Shown here piece after piece: positions 7,535-17,001 of a stretch of DNA of 63,170 nt. The stretch comes from Tissierellia bacterium (GTDB lineage: Bacteria; Bacillota; Clostridia; Tissierellales; Tissierellaceae). Position 1 is the stretch's first letter. Each line of letters starts with the position of its first letter. The stretch spans positions 1 through 63,170 of the forward strand of contig JAAYFT010000086.1 in assembly GCA_012728125.1 (NCBI GenBank), in the 5' to 3' direction. The notes beneath the pieces were generated by a model, which worked only from the letters and a program-made list of their open reading frames with translations, ran no database searches and had not been told where the DNA came from. The translations under genes were made by a program, and so were the position numbers.

Positions 7535-10144
7535 TTAATCACCCTTTAAAGATTTGGCATCTTTTTTTAGATCATACAGAATATTTAAAGCATCTCTAGG
7601 AGTTAAATTATCAATATCTAGGTTAATTATCCTATCTATATAATAATCCTTTCTATAGTCCATTAAATCTATTTGTTTCACTTCTTTAGCTACATTTTTA
7701 CTCAAGTCTATTTCATGATTATTTTCTATTAATGACAATATTTCATTGGCCCTGTTTATGATCTCCTTATCAATGCCTGCAATTTTTGCAACTTCAATTC
7801 CATAGGACTTATTTGTACTACCTTCTATTATTTTTCTTAAAAATACTATACCATCGTCTTTTTTATCTGCAGCAATAGTCAAGTTCCTAATACAAGGATT
7901 CTTTTCTTTTAATTGGGTTAGCTCATGATAGTGAGTAGCAAACATAGTTTTAGCTTTTATATTTTTTATAATATATTCTACTACAGCCCAAGCTATACTT
8001 AGGCCATCATAGGTACTTGTACCTCTGCCAACCTCATCCAAAATAATTAAGCTATTTTTAGTAGCAGACTTTAGAATATTGGATACTTCTTTCATTTCGA
8101 CCATGAAAGTACTTTCACCTTGGGCTAAATTATCAGCAGCACCAATTCTAGTAAATATCCTGTCTACAATGGAAATATCTGCAAAGCTTGCAGGTACAAA
8201 GGAGCCAACGTGGGCAAGTAATGTGATTATTGCCACTTGACGCATATAGGTAGATTTACCGGCCATATTTGGTCCAGTAATTATTTGAACCATATTGTCT
8301 TTATTATCTATATAAGTATCATTAGGAACAAATAGCTTCCCATCTAAATTGCTTTCTACTACTGGATGTCTTCCCTCCTTGATCTGGATTATTCCCTTAT
8401 TATTAAGGCTAGGCCTTACATAATTATTTTTGTAGGCTACCTGACTAAAGGAGTTTAATACGTCTATAATGGAAATAATTTTTGCTGTGTTTTGAATCCG
8501 TTCTATATTTTCCTTAACTTGATTTCTAATATCTATAAAGATCTGGTACTCAAGGTCTAAGGATTTCTCTTCAGCGCCTAATATTTTACTTTCCATATTC
8601 TTTAGCTCTTCTGTATAATACCTCTCGGCATTGGCCAAGGTTTGTTTTCTAATAAAATAATCAGGAACTAAATTTATATTAGACTTAGTCACTTCGAAAT
8701 AATAGCCAAATACTTTATTAAATCCAATTTTTAGATTTTTGATTCCTGTTTTTTCTTTTTCTTTTAATTCTAAAGAGCTAAGCCATTCTTTACCCTTTTC
8801 GCAAATCTCTTTAATTTCATCTAATTCCTCATTAAATCCCCTTTTAATTATGCCACCTTCTTTTATTGTTATAGGAGGGTTTTCTTCTATACTATTATCT
8901 ATTAAGGTACAAATATCCTCTAGTGTATCTAGTCCATCACCGAAAGCTATTAATTCAGGATTTTGACAACCTTTCAGCAAGCGCTTAAAATCAGGTAAAA
9001 CTGATATTGAGTTTCTTAAAGATAATAAGTCTCTAGCATTACAATTACCATAGGATATTTTACTACTTAACCTTTCTATATCGTAAATTTGATTTAGTAG
9101 GGATTTAACATCATCCATAAGTTCAATGTTCTGGACAAAATATTCAACTATATTCAATCGTTTTTCTATTTCTCTTATATCTATTAAAGGTTGGTCCAGC
9201 CATTTCTTTAATAGCCTTCCCCCCATAGACGTAGAAGTTTTATCTAGAATTCCTATAAGGGCACCCTTTCTATCCCTTTTTAAGATGGTTTCATGGATTT
9301 CTAAATTTGCTCTAGTATTAATATCTAAAATCATGTATTTATTAGGTTCATAGTAATTTAAATTATTTATGTGGTCTAAAGAAGACTTTTGGGTTATAAA
9401 TAAATAATCTATCAGTTTCTTTATTGCAATGGTAGCTAATATTTTCTTACCAAGTCCCAATTCTTCTAAAGAAGTTTTATTAAACTGTTTTAATATGGTT
9501 GTTTCTAAATCCATATTTAAATCATCTGTACTGTAGATACTCATATATGGATCAATTGAGTTTCTTAAAACATTAATAAATTTGGTATTGGCGGTAAATT
9601 CTTCATTACAAATTACTTCAGAAGGAAATATTTTACCTAGCTCATCTAATAGAAAATCATAGGAACTTTCTTTTCCTCCTAAAAGTTCAGTTGTATACAT
9701 CTCCCCAGTGGAATTATCTACATAAGCTATTCCTACGCCCAAATCATCTAAGTAAATGGAGGCAAGGAAATTATTAGACTTATCGTCTAGAATTGAAGTA
9801 TCGGTAATTGTTCCTGGTGTAACCACCTTTATTACTTCTCTTTTTACGATACCCTTAGCGGTTGCTGGGTCTTCTACTTGTTCGCATATGGCAACCTTAT
9901 AGCCTTTTTCAACTAACTTAGCTACATATCCATCTGCCACATGGTGAGGTATACCACACATGGGAGCTTTTTTATCCATGCCACAATCTCTTTGAGTTAA
10001 AGTTATTTCAAGCTCTTTCGAGGCTAAAATTGCATCTTCAAAAAACATTTCATAAAAGTCACCTAGTCTAAAGAACAATATGGAGTCCTTATACTCTTTT
10101 TTTATCTCCATATATTGCCTCATCATTGGTGTTAATTTCTCCAA
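7535..10144 (-). CDS. mutS: DNA mismatch repair protein MutS
   Basis: An 869-residue mismatch-recognition ATPase. The N-terminal mismatch-binding domain contains RLGDFYEMFFEDA, the intercalating Phe-x-Glu motif. The C-terminal ATPase has Walker A GPNMAGKSTYMRQ, Walker B LIILDEVGRGTS and FATHYHEL. It starts at TTG 10144, seven bases after AGGAGG. It acts with MutL, encoded directly downstream, in post-replicative repair. The length is typical. Confidence 0.97.
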   Translation of the reverse strand: MEKLTPMMRQYMEIKKEYKDSILFFRLGDFYEMFFEDAILASKELEITLTQRDCGMDKKAPMCGIPHHVADGYVAKLVEKGYKVAICEQVEDPATAKGIVKREVIKVVTPGTITDTSILDDKSNNFLASIYLDDLGVGIAYVDNSTGEMYTTELLGGKESSYDFLLDELGKIFPSEVICNEEFTANTKFINVLRNSIDPYMSIYSTDDLNMDLETTILKQFNKTSLEELGLGKKILATIAIKKLIDYLFITQKSSLDHINNLNYYEPNKYMILDINTRANLEIHETILKRDRKGALIGILDKTSTSMGGRLLKKWLDQPLIDIREIEKRLNIVEYFVQNIELMDDVKSLLNQIYDIERLSSKISYGNCNARDLLSLRNSISVLPDFKRLLKGCQNPELIAFGDGLDTLEDICTLIDNSIEENPPITIKEGGIIKRGFNEELDEIKEICEKGKEWLSSLELKEKEKTGIKNLKIGFNKVFGYYFEVTKSNINLVPDYFIRKQTLANAERYYTEELKNMESKILGAEEKSLDLEYQIFIDIRNQVKENIERIQNTAKIISIIDVLNSFSQVAYKNNYVRPSLNNKGIIQIKEGRHPVVESNLDGKLFVPNDTYIDNKDNMVQIITGPNMAGKSTYMRQVAIITLLAHVGSFVPASFADISIVDRIFTRIGAADNLAQGESTFMVEMKEVSNILKSATKNSLIILDEVGRGTSTYDGLSIAWAVVEYIIKNIKAKTMFATHYHELTQLKEKNPCIRNLTIAADKKDDGIVFLRKIIEGSTNKSYGIEVAKIAGIDKEIINRANEILSLIENNHEIDLSKNVAKEVKQIDLMDYRKDYYIDRIINLDIDNLTPRDALNILYDLKKDAKSLKGD

Positions 10145-10174
10145 AGACTTCCCTCCTTTTAAAGTAGGAAAAGG

Positions 10175-11509
10175 TTAAACTATAGTACCTTCTAATGTAA
10201 AGGTTTTAGCATTTTCTATCTTTACATTAACCATAGTTCCAATAAGATTCTTATCTCCTTTAAAATGAACAAGTTTATTACTCCTAGTCCTTCCTGTTAA
10301 TACTTCAGGGTTGTTTTTACTTACTTCCTCTACTAAGACTTCAAAAGTCTCACCCACTAATTTTTCGTTTCTCTTCAAAGAAATTTCATTTAGTACTTCG
10401 GATAATTTTTGGAATCTTGCATGCTTAACTTTATCATCTATTTGATTTTCCATTCTAGCAGCCCTAGTACCTTCCCTTATGGAATATAGGAAAGTAAAAG
10501 CAGAATCATATTCCACTTCCTTAACTAATTCCAAGGTATCATTGAAGTCCTCTTCTGTTTCACCTGGGAAACCTACTATAATATCAGTAGTAATAGCAAT
10601 ATTTGGTACTGCCTCTTTAAGCTTTTTAATTATTAATAAGTAATCTTCTCTTGTATACTTTCTATTCATCTCTTTTAATATTCTATTACTACCTGCTTGA
10701 ACAGGTAGATGTAAATGTTCACAGAGCTTATCTAAAGATTTATATGCTTCAATCAGTTTATCTGATAAATCTTTTGGATGTGAAGTCATAAACCTAATTC
10801 TTTCTATACCGTCGATTTCATTAATATCCTTTAATAAGTCTACAAAATCATAATCCCTATTTAAGCTTTTACCATAGGAATTAACGTTTTGACCTAGCAA
10901 AGTAACTTCCTTACATCCATTTTGAGCCAATTCTTTGATTTCATTTATAATGTTCTCTGGCTCCCTGCTAACTTCTCTTCCCCTTGTATAAGGAACTATA
11001 CAGTAAGAACAGAAATTATTGCATCCAAACATAATATTGACAAAGGCCTTGAAAGAATACTTTCTATTGGCATCTATATCTTCTACTACTTCTCTACTAT
11101 CCTCTAATACATCTACAATTGTTTGTCCAGTCTTTAAATGGTTGTTTATTAGCTGTGGAAGCTTGTGTATATTATGAGTACCAAAGATAATATCTACATG
11201 TTTATACTTTGAAGTAATAACATTTCTAATTTCTTCTCTTTGCATCATGCAACCACATATGGCAATAATTAAATCAGGTTTTTCTCTTTTTAATTGTTTT
11301 AAAGCTCCTAAATTGCCATATACTTTTACTTCAGCATTTTCTCTTACTAAACATGTATTGTATATTATAAGATCTGCATCTTCCATGGATTCAGTTTCTT
11401 TATAACCCATATTAGTTAAAATCCATGAAATCTTTTCAGAATCATGCTCATTCATTTGGCATCCATAAGTTCTTATAAAATAATTTTTTTGTCTTTTGTT
11501 CCTGTCCAT
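10175..11509 (-). CDS. miaB: tRNA A37 methylthiotransferase MiaB
   Basis: A 444-residue radical SAM enzyme that converts i6A37 to ms2i6A37. The N-terminal UPF0004 domain holds three auxiliary-cluster cysteines (YGCQMNE, NTCLVRENA, CGCMMQRE). The radical SAM cluster motif is CNNFCSYC, and a TRAM domain ends the protein (about 380-444). ATG 11509 with GAGGTG at five bases is preferred over the overlapping GTG 11512. It is the first gene of the miaB-mutS-mutL-miaA-hfq series. Confidence 0.96.
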   Translation of the reverse strand: MDRNKRQKNYFIRTYGCQMNEHDSEKISWILTNMGYKETESMEDADLIIYNTCLVRENAEVKVYGNLGALKQLKREKPDLIIAICGCMMQREEIRNVITSKYKHVDIIFGTHNIHKLPQLINNHLKTGQTIVDVLEDSREVVEDIDANRKYSFKAFVNIMFGCNNFCSYCIVPYTRGREVSREPENIINEIKELAQNGCKEVTLLGQNVNSYGKSLNRDYDFVDLLKDINEIDGIERIRFMTSHPKDLSDKLIEAYKSLDKLCEHLHLPVQAGSNRILKEMNRKYTREDYLLIIKKLKEAVPNIAITTDIIVGFPGETEEDFNDTLELVKEVEYDSAFTFLYSIREGTRAARMENQIDDKVKHARFQKLSEVLNEISLKRNEKLVGETFEVLVEEVSKNNPEVLTGRTRSNKLVHFKGDKNLIGTMVNVKIENAKTFTLEGTIV

Positions 11510-11541
11510 CACAACACCTCATAAAATTTATTAATAAATAC

Positions 11542-11550
11542 ATTATAGCA
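11542..11550 (-). promoter_or_regulatory. Extended -10 promoter for miaB-mutS-mutL-miaA-hfq
   Basis: The minus strand reads TGCTATAAT, an extended -10 (TGnTATAAT), about 30 bases before the miaB start. No clear -35 is needed or seen. Confidence 0.6.
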
Positions 11551-11679
11551 TAAGTCTAACCATTATTGAAACTTAAAACTACAATTGAAAATTCAAATTT
11601 TAATCATTAAACTAAGGAGAAAATTGGTAATAAATTTAACAAAATAATCATAAAAAGATGAAATAAATTGTAAATAGTG

Positions 11680-11685
11680 TATAAT
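11680..11685 (+). promoter_or_regulatory. -10 box of the plus-strand aminotransferase
   Basis: TATAAT preceded directly by TG, about 65 bases before the ATG. No good -35 is visible at 16-18 bases, so the promoter may need an activator. Confidence 0.45.
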
Positions 11686-11695
11686 ATATGTAGGA

Positions 11696-11724
11696 ACACT
11701 AAGTAAAATGTTTAGTGTCTTTTT
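11696..11724 (+). promoter_or_regulatory. 5' UTR hairpin followed by a T-run
   Basis: ACACTAA (11696-11702) pairs with TTAGTGT (11712-11718), then CTTTTT. It would lie at the very start of the transcript, so it could be a weak attenuator or an mRNA-stabilising 5' hairpin. Confidence 0.4.
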
Positions 11725-11750
11725 ATAAATATAAAGGGAGGAGTGTTTTT

Positions 11751-13067
11751 ATGAGCAAGCCTATTTTATCAGCACATTTTGAGTCCAGAACGCCTTCAGA
11801 TGTTCGTTTAGCTCAAATGAGGTATGAAAAACGTGAAAAAAAACCAGAAGCAGTTATAAATGTAGCTATTGGTAACGTTTCTTTACCTACTAATCCTGCT
11901 ATGAAAAAGAGGATGTTTGAATTAAATGGACCAGAAAGTCCATTTGCTAATGGAGTTATCCGTTATACAGGTACAGCAGGTACTGTTGAATGTCAAAATG
12001 CATTTAAAAATATTCTAAAAAGCGAAGGATTTAATGTGGACAACCTTCACGTACAAGTAGTAGACGGTGGTTCATCAGGAATGGAATTAGTCATACTAGG
12101 TGTATGTGGACCAGCTGGAACTGGTGAAAAGCCACTTATGATGATTGACCCAGCTTATACTAATTATATTTCCTTTGCTGAAAGAGTTGGACGCAAAACC
12201 ATAACAATAAAAAGACAAATGGGTGAAGATGGTAAATTTAATTTACCCGATATGAATGAAGTTGAAGAATTAATTAAAAAACATAATCCAGGTGCACTTT
12301 TAGTTATACCTTATGATAATCCAACTGGACAATTCTATACTTATGATTTATTAAAAGACCTAGCAAAACTTTGTGTAAAATACAATATGTGGATGATAAG
12401 CGATGAAGCTTATCGTGAATTATACTATGTTGAAGGCGAAAAGCTAGTAAGTATTTGGGGACTTTCTGATGAAGATGTTCCAGGAATAGAAGGAAGAAGA
12501 ATATCTATTGAAACTGCATCAAAGGTTTGGAATGCTTGTGGTTTAAGAATTGGAGCAGTAATAACAGATAATGCTGAATTCCACACTCGTTCAGTAGCTG
12601 AATATACAGCAAATCTATGTGCAAATGCAATTGGCCAATATATATTTGGAGCATTAGCTCACGAAAGTGAAGAAGACATTCTAGCATGGTGTAAACAACA
12701 AAAAGACTATTATAAAGATATAATAGTAAATGTTTATAATAGATTTAAAGAATTAGATCCAAACCTAATCGTTTCAAGTCCAGACGCTTCCATTTACTCA
12801 GTTATAGATGTAAGAAATGTTGTAAAACCAGGATTTGACTCAATAGACTTCGTACTTTACTGTGCTGAAAGAGGCTCTGTTGAACATGATGGAGTAGAAA
12901 CTACATTACTTGTTGCTCCAATGAAAGGTTTCTATGATATTGAAAATGATGATGAAAATCCAGGCAGAACTCAATTTAGAATTTCCTTTGTTGAAACACC
13001 TGAAAATATGATGAAGGTTCCTGATCTATTTGTTAAACTATTAAAACAATATGAGGAAGAAAGATAA
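11751..13067 (+). CDS. PLP-dependent class I/II aminotransferase
   Basis: A 438-residue cytoplasmic aminotransferase. Visible motifs are the nicotinamide-like PLP ring contact DNPTGQ, SDEAYRELYY (aspartate to the pyridine nitrogen) and the Schiff-base lysine in ETASKVWNACGLRIG. The carboxylate-binding arginine lies near RISFVETPE. It resembles aspartate/aromatic aminotransferase-like enzymes of Clostridia; the substrate is not determinable here. ATG 11751 follows GGGAGGAGTG; the frame is open upstream to 11715 but without a ribosome binding site. It stands alone between a promoter and a terminator, against the direction of its neighbours. Confidence 0.9.
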   Translation: MSKPILSAHFESRTPSDVRLAQMRYEKREKKPEAVINVAIGNVSLPTNPAMKKRMFELNGPESPFANGVIRYTGTAGTVECQNAFKNILKSEGFNVDNLHVQVVDGGSSGMELVILGVCGPAGTGEKPLMMIDPAYTNYISFAERVGRKTITIKRQMGEDGKFNLPDMNEVEELIKKHNPGALLVIPYDNPTGQFYTYDLLKDLAKLCVKYNMWMISDEAYRELYYVEGEKLVSIWGLSDEDVPGIEGRRISIETASKVWNACGLRIGAVITDNAEFHTRSVAEYTANLCANAIGQYIFGALAHESEEDILAWCKQQKDYYKDIIVNVYNRFKELDPNLIVSSPDASIYSVIDVRNVVKPGFDSIDFVLYCAERGSVEHDGVETTLLVAPMKGFYDIENDDENPGRTQFRISFVETPENMMKVPDLFVKLLKQYEEER

Positions 13068-13080
13068 TTATATTATATTA

Positions 13081-13111
13081 AATTAGGATGGGAAACCATC
13101 CTAATTTTTTT
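13081..13111. terminator. Terminator between aminotransferase and MerR-type gene
   Basis: Perfect stem AATTAGGATGG / CCATCCTAATT with a GAAA loop and a T-run to 13111. The convergent gene's stop codon (13110) lies in the T-run. Confidence 0.9.
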
Positions 13112-13703
13112 AGCCAAATATCCTTTTTAGAAATCCTCCTTGTTTTTCTTCAGCTTTTTTTAGCTTTTCTCTTAATTCAATGTTTTCAAAGGTTTTTTCC
13201 TTAACTTTCATTTTAAGTTTAGCATTCTCGCATATTAAAACATCTCTTTCCTTTGAATTCAACTCATTTCTTAACATGATTATTTCCTCTTTTAATTCCT
13301 CAATGAGTTTATTATTTATCTCCCTATTATTCTCAAAAAAGGATTCTAGCCGTTGGAAAAATTCCTCTTCTAAAGTAGTGCTAATCTCCCTTGCCAACTG
13401 ATAAGTATCTAAGTCTGTCCTATTTATAGGTACAAGATCTCCATCCATGGCTTCTTGGTTATTCATCAATGTTTCTGGAGAAGCTAATATTAATTTTATT
13501 TGCTTATTGCTAAACCCCTTCTCCTGGAGACTTTTAATATATTGAATTAACTCAATTTCCTTATAGGTAAAATACCTATGATTTGAGTTGTTCCTAGGAA
13601 TATCAATTTCAAATTCCTTTTCATAGTATCTTAATACATGAGGGGCATAGCCTGTAATCTCTGCTACCTCAGATATAGTATATTCCTTATTTATATCTAA
13701 CAT
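13110..13703 (-). CDS. MerR-type HTH protein with long coiled coil
   Basis: A 197-residue protein. The N-terminal MerR helix-turn-helix (about 1-70; TISEVAEITGYAPHVLRYYEKEF) is followed by a wing with HRYFTYKEIELI. A charged, heptad-like coiled coil covers about 100-188, and a short basic-hydrophobic tail (GGFLKRIFG) ends it. There is no ligand-binding domain. The HTH plus coiled coil plus possible membrane-binding tail resembles RacA, but it could equally be an ordinary MerR-like regulator. ATG 13703 has AGGGGG six bases before it. Confidence 0.75.
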   Translation of the reverse strand: MLDINKEYTISEVAEITGYAPHVLRYYEKEFEIDIPRNNSNHRYFTYKEIELIQYIKSLQEKGFSNKQIKLILASPETLMNNQEAMDGDLVPINRTDLDTYQLAREISTTLEEEFFQRLESFFENNREINNKLIEELKEEIIMLRNELNSKERDVLICENAKLKMKVKEKTFENIELREKLKKAEEKQGGFLKRIFG

Positions 13704-13854
13704 AATCAACCCCCTTTTCAACCCCAAAATAATTACTAATATTATATAGTTCTTTATAAATTCAATAAATCCTTTAATTTTTTTAATCTTTTTTCATACA
13801 AATTATTATAATACTATACATTTTCTAATAAATAATGCCAAAAAATACAAAGGA

Positions 13855-13875
13855 TTGAGTTCTAAAAGAACCCAA
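13855..13875 (-). terminator. Probable terminator of the cheR-M42 operon
   Basis: Minus-strand hairpin TTGGGTTCT / AGAACTCAA with a TTT loop, then TCCTTTGTATTTTTT. One mismatched pair and a delayed T-run make it moderate. Confidence 0.5.
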
Positions 13876-13919
13876 CCCCTAAATCTGACATTATTAATCT
13901 TTAATAGTTTTCGATTACA

Positions 13920-14918
13920 TTAAATATTAATTTCATTTTCAAGAAATTTTATCAATAGTTTTAAGCAGTTAGTAATATCATTTTTTGAAGCCATTTCAAC
14001 TGTTGAATGAACATACCTAGTTGGTATGGAGATTACTCCGGAAGGAACTCCCTCTCTGCTAATATGGATTGCTCCAGAATCAGTACCACCAAACTCTAAA
14101 ACCTCCATTTGATAAGGTATTTCGTTCTCCTTAGCTATATTTACCAATAATTCCCTAATTTTGGGATGGCAAATAATAGAGTTGTCTTTCACTTTAATTG
14201 CAGCACCTTTATTTAATCCAACTGCAAATCTCTTTGCTTTAGGTGTATCACCATGGGCAGTAACGTCTAAAGCTATACCGATATCTGGGTCAATTTTGTA
14301 AGCAGCAGTTTTAGCTCCCCTCAATCCAACCTCCTCTTGAGTTGAAAAAACAAAATAGAGATCATTAACAGGGTTACTTATATTCTTTATAGCCTCTATG
14401 GCAATAAAACATCCAACCCTATCATCTAGATATCTAGTAAATACAACATTTTCATTCTCTTCAAAGTCAGTTTTATAAATACATATATCTCCTATACTTA
14501 CCTTTTTCTCAGCTTCTTCCTTGCTAAAAGCGCCAATATCTATATACATGTTTTCTAATTTAAGTTTAGATATATCACCTACAGGCTCGTGGTATATTAC
14601 ACCCACAGTACCATTTTCAAAGACAACTTTTTGACTAATAGATATATAAGGAGATATACCTCCTACATTTGTAAACCTTAGGAAACCTTTGTCATCTATA
14701 TCTATTATCATCAAGCCAATCTGATCCATATGGGCGGAGATCATTACTTTTTTTCCATTGCCTTTTTTCCTTGCTATTAGGTTGCCTAAACTGTCTACTT
14801 CTATCTCATCTACATAATCTTTTATTTCATTTTCTATATATTCCCTGATTGGTTTTTCATTACTTGCTGGACCATAGATACCAACTAACTCCTTTAATAA
14901 GCCAAAATTAACATTCAT
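13920..14918 (-). CDS. M42 family metallo-aminopeptidase (copy 3)
   Basis: A 332-residue di-zinc aminopeptidase of the M42 (TET/glutamyl-aminopeptidase, FrvX/YsdC) family. Metal and catalytic residues sit in SAHMDQIGLM, YLDDRVGC, STQEEVGLRG, ALDVTAHGD and VHSTVEM. Family members form large dodecameric peptidases that trim peptides in the cytoplasm. The start ATG overlaps the stop of the upstream M42 gene by one base, so the two are translationally coupled. Confidence 0.93.
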   Translation of the reverse strand: MNVNFGLLKELVGIYGPASNEKPIREYIENEIKDYVDEIEVDSLGNLIARKKGNGKKVMISAHMDQIGLMIIDIDDKGFLRFTNVGGISPYISISQKVVFENGTVGVIYHEPVGDISKLKLENMYIDIGAFSKEEAEKKVSIGDICIYKTDFEENENVVFTRYLDDRVGCFIAIEAIKNISNPVNDLYFVFSTQEEVGLRGAKTAAYKIDPDIGIALDVTAHGDTPKAKRFAVGLNKGAAIKVKDNSIICHPKIRELLVNIAKENEIPYQMEVLEFGGTDSGAIHISREGVPSGVISIPTRYVHSTVEMASKNDITNCLKLLIKFLENEINI

Positions 14919-15937
14919 TATAATTCCTCCTTTTTAAATTGGGATAAAACTTCCTTAAGTAAAGCATAAGTATTATCATAGTCTTTTTTGCTCATTACAG
15001 ATGCTGGAGAATGTATATATCTACATGGTACAGAAATAGTAGCTGTAATTGAGCCCTCTCTAGTGGTATGAATCTTACCAGAATCATTTCCACCCATGGA
15101 AGTCTTCCTAAACTGATATGGAATATTATTCTTTTCAGCAATCTCTACTATCTTGTTTCTAAGATCTTTATTGTAAATGGTAGTCCTATCTATTAAGGAA
15201 ATGGCGGGCCCCTTATTTAAATAAGTGGGAATTAAATGTGTATCAAGTTTAGGCATATCATAACATAATGTACCTTCCAATATTATTGCATAGTCAGGGT
15301 TAACTTCAAAAGCTGCTGGACCTGCACCAACTAATCCCACTTCTTCCATAACAGTGAATACAGCATAAAAAGAAATATCTGTTACCTCTCTAATTAATTT
15401 TATTAATAAGGAACAGCCTACCCTATTATCTAAAGCCTTTGCTTTAATAAGTTCTTCCCCAAACTCAATATATTCAGAGTCAAATATTGCGTAATCACCA
15501 ACGCTTACATATTTTTCAGCTTCTTCCTTAGACCTAGCACCAATATCTATATAAAGCTCTTCAATATTTAATGCCTTAGTCCTTTCATCAGGTTTCTGCA
15601 AATGAATAGGTTTAGCACCAATAACTCCTGGTAGCTTATCTTTACCAACTAAAACAGGTTTTGATACTAGAATTCTCTTGTCAATACCTCCTACGGTCAT
15701 GAACTTTAGAAAACCGTCATTGTCTATATCTTTAATCATTAAGCCTACTTCATCCATATGGGCTGTAACCATTAGCTTTTTGCCAATATCTTTACCCTTC
15801 TTATAGGCAATTATATTCCCAATTCTGTCTATTTTGTAACTGTCAACGTAATCTTTAATTTCAGAGATAATTAAATCCCTTACCTCCTTCTCATTGCCAG
15901 ATACACCTGAAGCTTCAGTAAGTTCTTTTAATAGCAT
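14918..15937 (-). CDS. M42 family metallo-aminopeptidase (copy 2)
   Basis: A 339-residue paralogue of its two neighbours. Key segments are TAHMDEVGLM, ALDNRVGC, VMEEVGLVG, ILEGTLCYD and IHSPASVM. Here the aspartate of the usual DDR segment is followed by Asn (DNR), and the VDxG-type metal aspartate region reads ILEGT. The substrate preference may therefore differ from the other two. ATG 15937 follows GGAGGG at six bases and overlaps the upstream gene by 10 bases. Confidence 0.92.
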   Translation of the reverse strand: MLLKELTEASGVSGNEKEVRDLIISEIKDYVDSYKIDRIGNIIAYKKGKDIGKKLMVTAHMDEVGLMIKDIDNDGFLKFMTVGGIDKRILVSKPVLVGKDKLPGVIGAKPIHLQKPDERTKALNIEELYIDIGARSKEEAEKYVSVGDYAIFDSEYIEFGEELIKAKALDNRVGCSLLIKLIREVTDISFYAVFTVMEEVGLVGAGPAAFEVNPDYAIILEGTLCYDMPKLDTHLIPTYLNKGPAISLIDRTTIYNKDLRNKIVEIAEKNNIPYQFRKTSMGGNDSGKIHTTREGSITATISVPCRYIHSPASVMSKKDYDNTYALLKEVLSQFKKEEL

Positions 15938-16989
15938 AGTAATCCCTCCAAATTCTCGTTAGATATGGAAGCTATAAAGAAAGCCAATAGTTTACCAGTA
16001 TTTTTTATATCTTCCATGTCCAGTAATTCTACAGAAGTGTGCATATATCTCAATGGAATTGATAAAAGTAATGAAGGAATTCCATCTCTAGTAATCTGCA
16101 TTGCCCTAGCATCGGTTCCAGTTGGACCTGGGGTTACTTCTATTTGGTTTGGAATATTATATTCTTTAGCTATTTTTACTAGTTCTTTTCTTAGATTAGG
16201 ATGTATATTCCCGCCTAAGGTAATAGCTGGACCTTTTCCTAGTTCAACTGTGGATGCCCTAGGTAACTCTGGAGTTGCTCCAAACCCTACATCAATGGCA
16301 ATTCCAATGTCTGGATTGATCTTATAAGTACTTACTAAGGCTCCAGCCATACTAACCTCTTCCTGAACAGTTGTAACAAAATATACATCTACTTCATGAT
16401 TAATTTTATTTAGCTCTTTCATACATTCATATAAGGCAGCTACGCCTGCCCTATCATCTAAGGCCTTGCCTGCTATTCTATTTCCTAAAAAATTCTTTAT
16501 ATTTCTTCTTATAGTAATAGGATCCCCAATGCTTACTAGCTCTTCAACCTTATCTTTAGGATATCCTATATCTATTATCATATCTTCCATTTTTATTGCC
16601 TTATTATGTTCTTTAGGTTCCTGAAGATGAGGTGGTTTTGAACCGATAACACCAAATAAGTCTTCTTTTCCATGGACAATAACTTCTTGCCCTAGGATAG
16701 TCCTTGGATCTATACCTCCTACATTTGTAAACCTAATGAAACCATTTTCTTCAATATCCTTAACCATAAATCCTATTTCATCCATATGGGCAGCAATCAT
16801 GATTTTAATACTTTTTTCATTATCTTTATATGTACCTTTCTTCACTCCAATTACATTGCCTAATTTATCAACTGAAATATCATCAAGATATTTATCAAAA
16901 GCTGATATTATAGTGTTTTGTAATGGGTATTCAAAGCCAGATACACCTTTACCATTACTTAATAATTCTAAAAAAACTTTAGTTTCCAA
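15928..16989 (-). CDS. M42 family metallo-aminopeptidase (copy 1)
   Basis: A 353-residue M42 peptidase with AAHMDEIGFM, ALDDRAGV, VQEEVSMAG, AIDVGFGATP and MHTSVELL. It is the first of three tandem paralogues and probably pairs with them in mixed or separate TET-like complexes. It starts at TTG 16989, six bases after GAGGG. It follows cheR by 12 bases, so the four genes look like one operon. Confidence 0.93.
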   Translation of the reverse strand: METKVFLELLSNGKGVSGFEYPLQNTIISAFDKYLDDISVDKLGNVIGVKKGTYKDNEKSIKIMIAAHMDEIGFMVKDIEENGFIRFTNVGGIDPRTILGQEVIVHGKEDLFGVIGSKPPHLQEPKEHNKAIKMEDMIIDIGYPKDKVEELVSIGDPITIRRNIKNFLGNRIAGKALDDRAGVAALYECMKELNKINHEVDVYFVTTVQEEVSMAGALVSTYKINPDIGIAIDVGFGATPELPRASTVELGKGPAITLGGNIHPNLRKELVKIAKEYNIPNQIEVTPGPTGTDARAMQITRDGIPSLLLSIPLRYMHTSVELLDMEDIKNTGKLLAFFIASISNENLEGLLCY

Positions 16990-17001
16990 ACTTTACCCTC
17001 C

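Noticed and set aside
13706-13725. Direct repeats TCAACCCC before the MerR-type gene as operator
   Set aside because: One copy is the ribosome binding site itself, so the repeat is probably coincidental.
15965-16327. 120-codon plus-strand open frame
   Set aside because: Antisense shadow of an M42 peptidase gene with no start signals.
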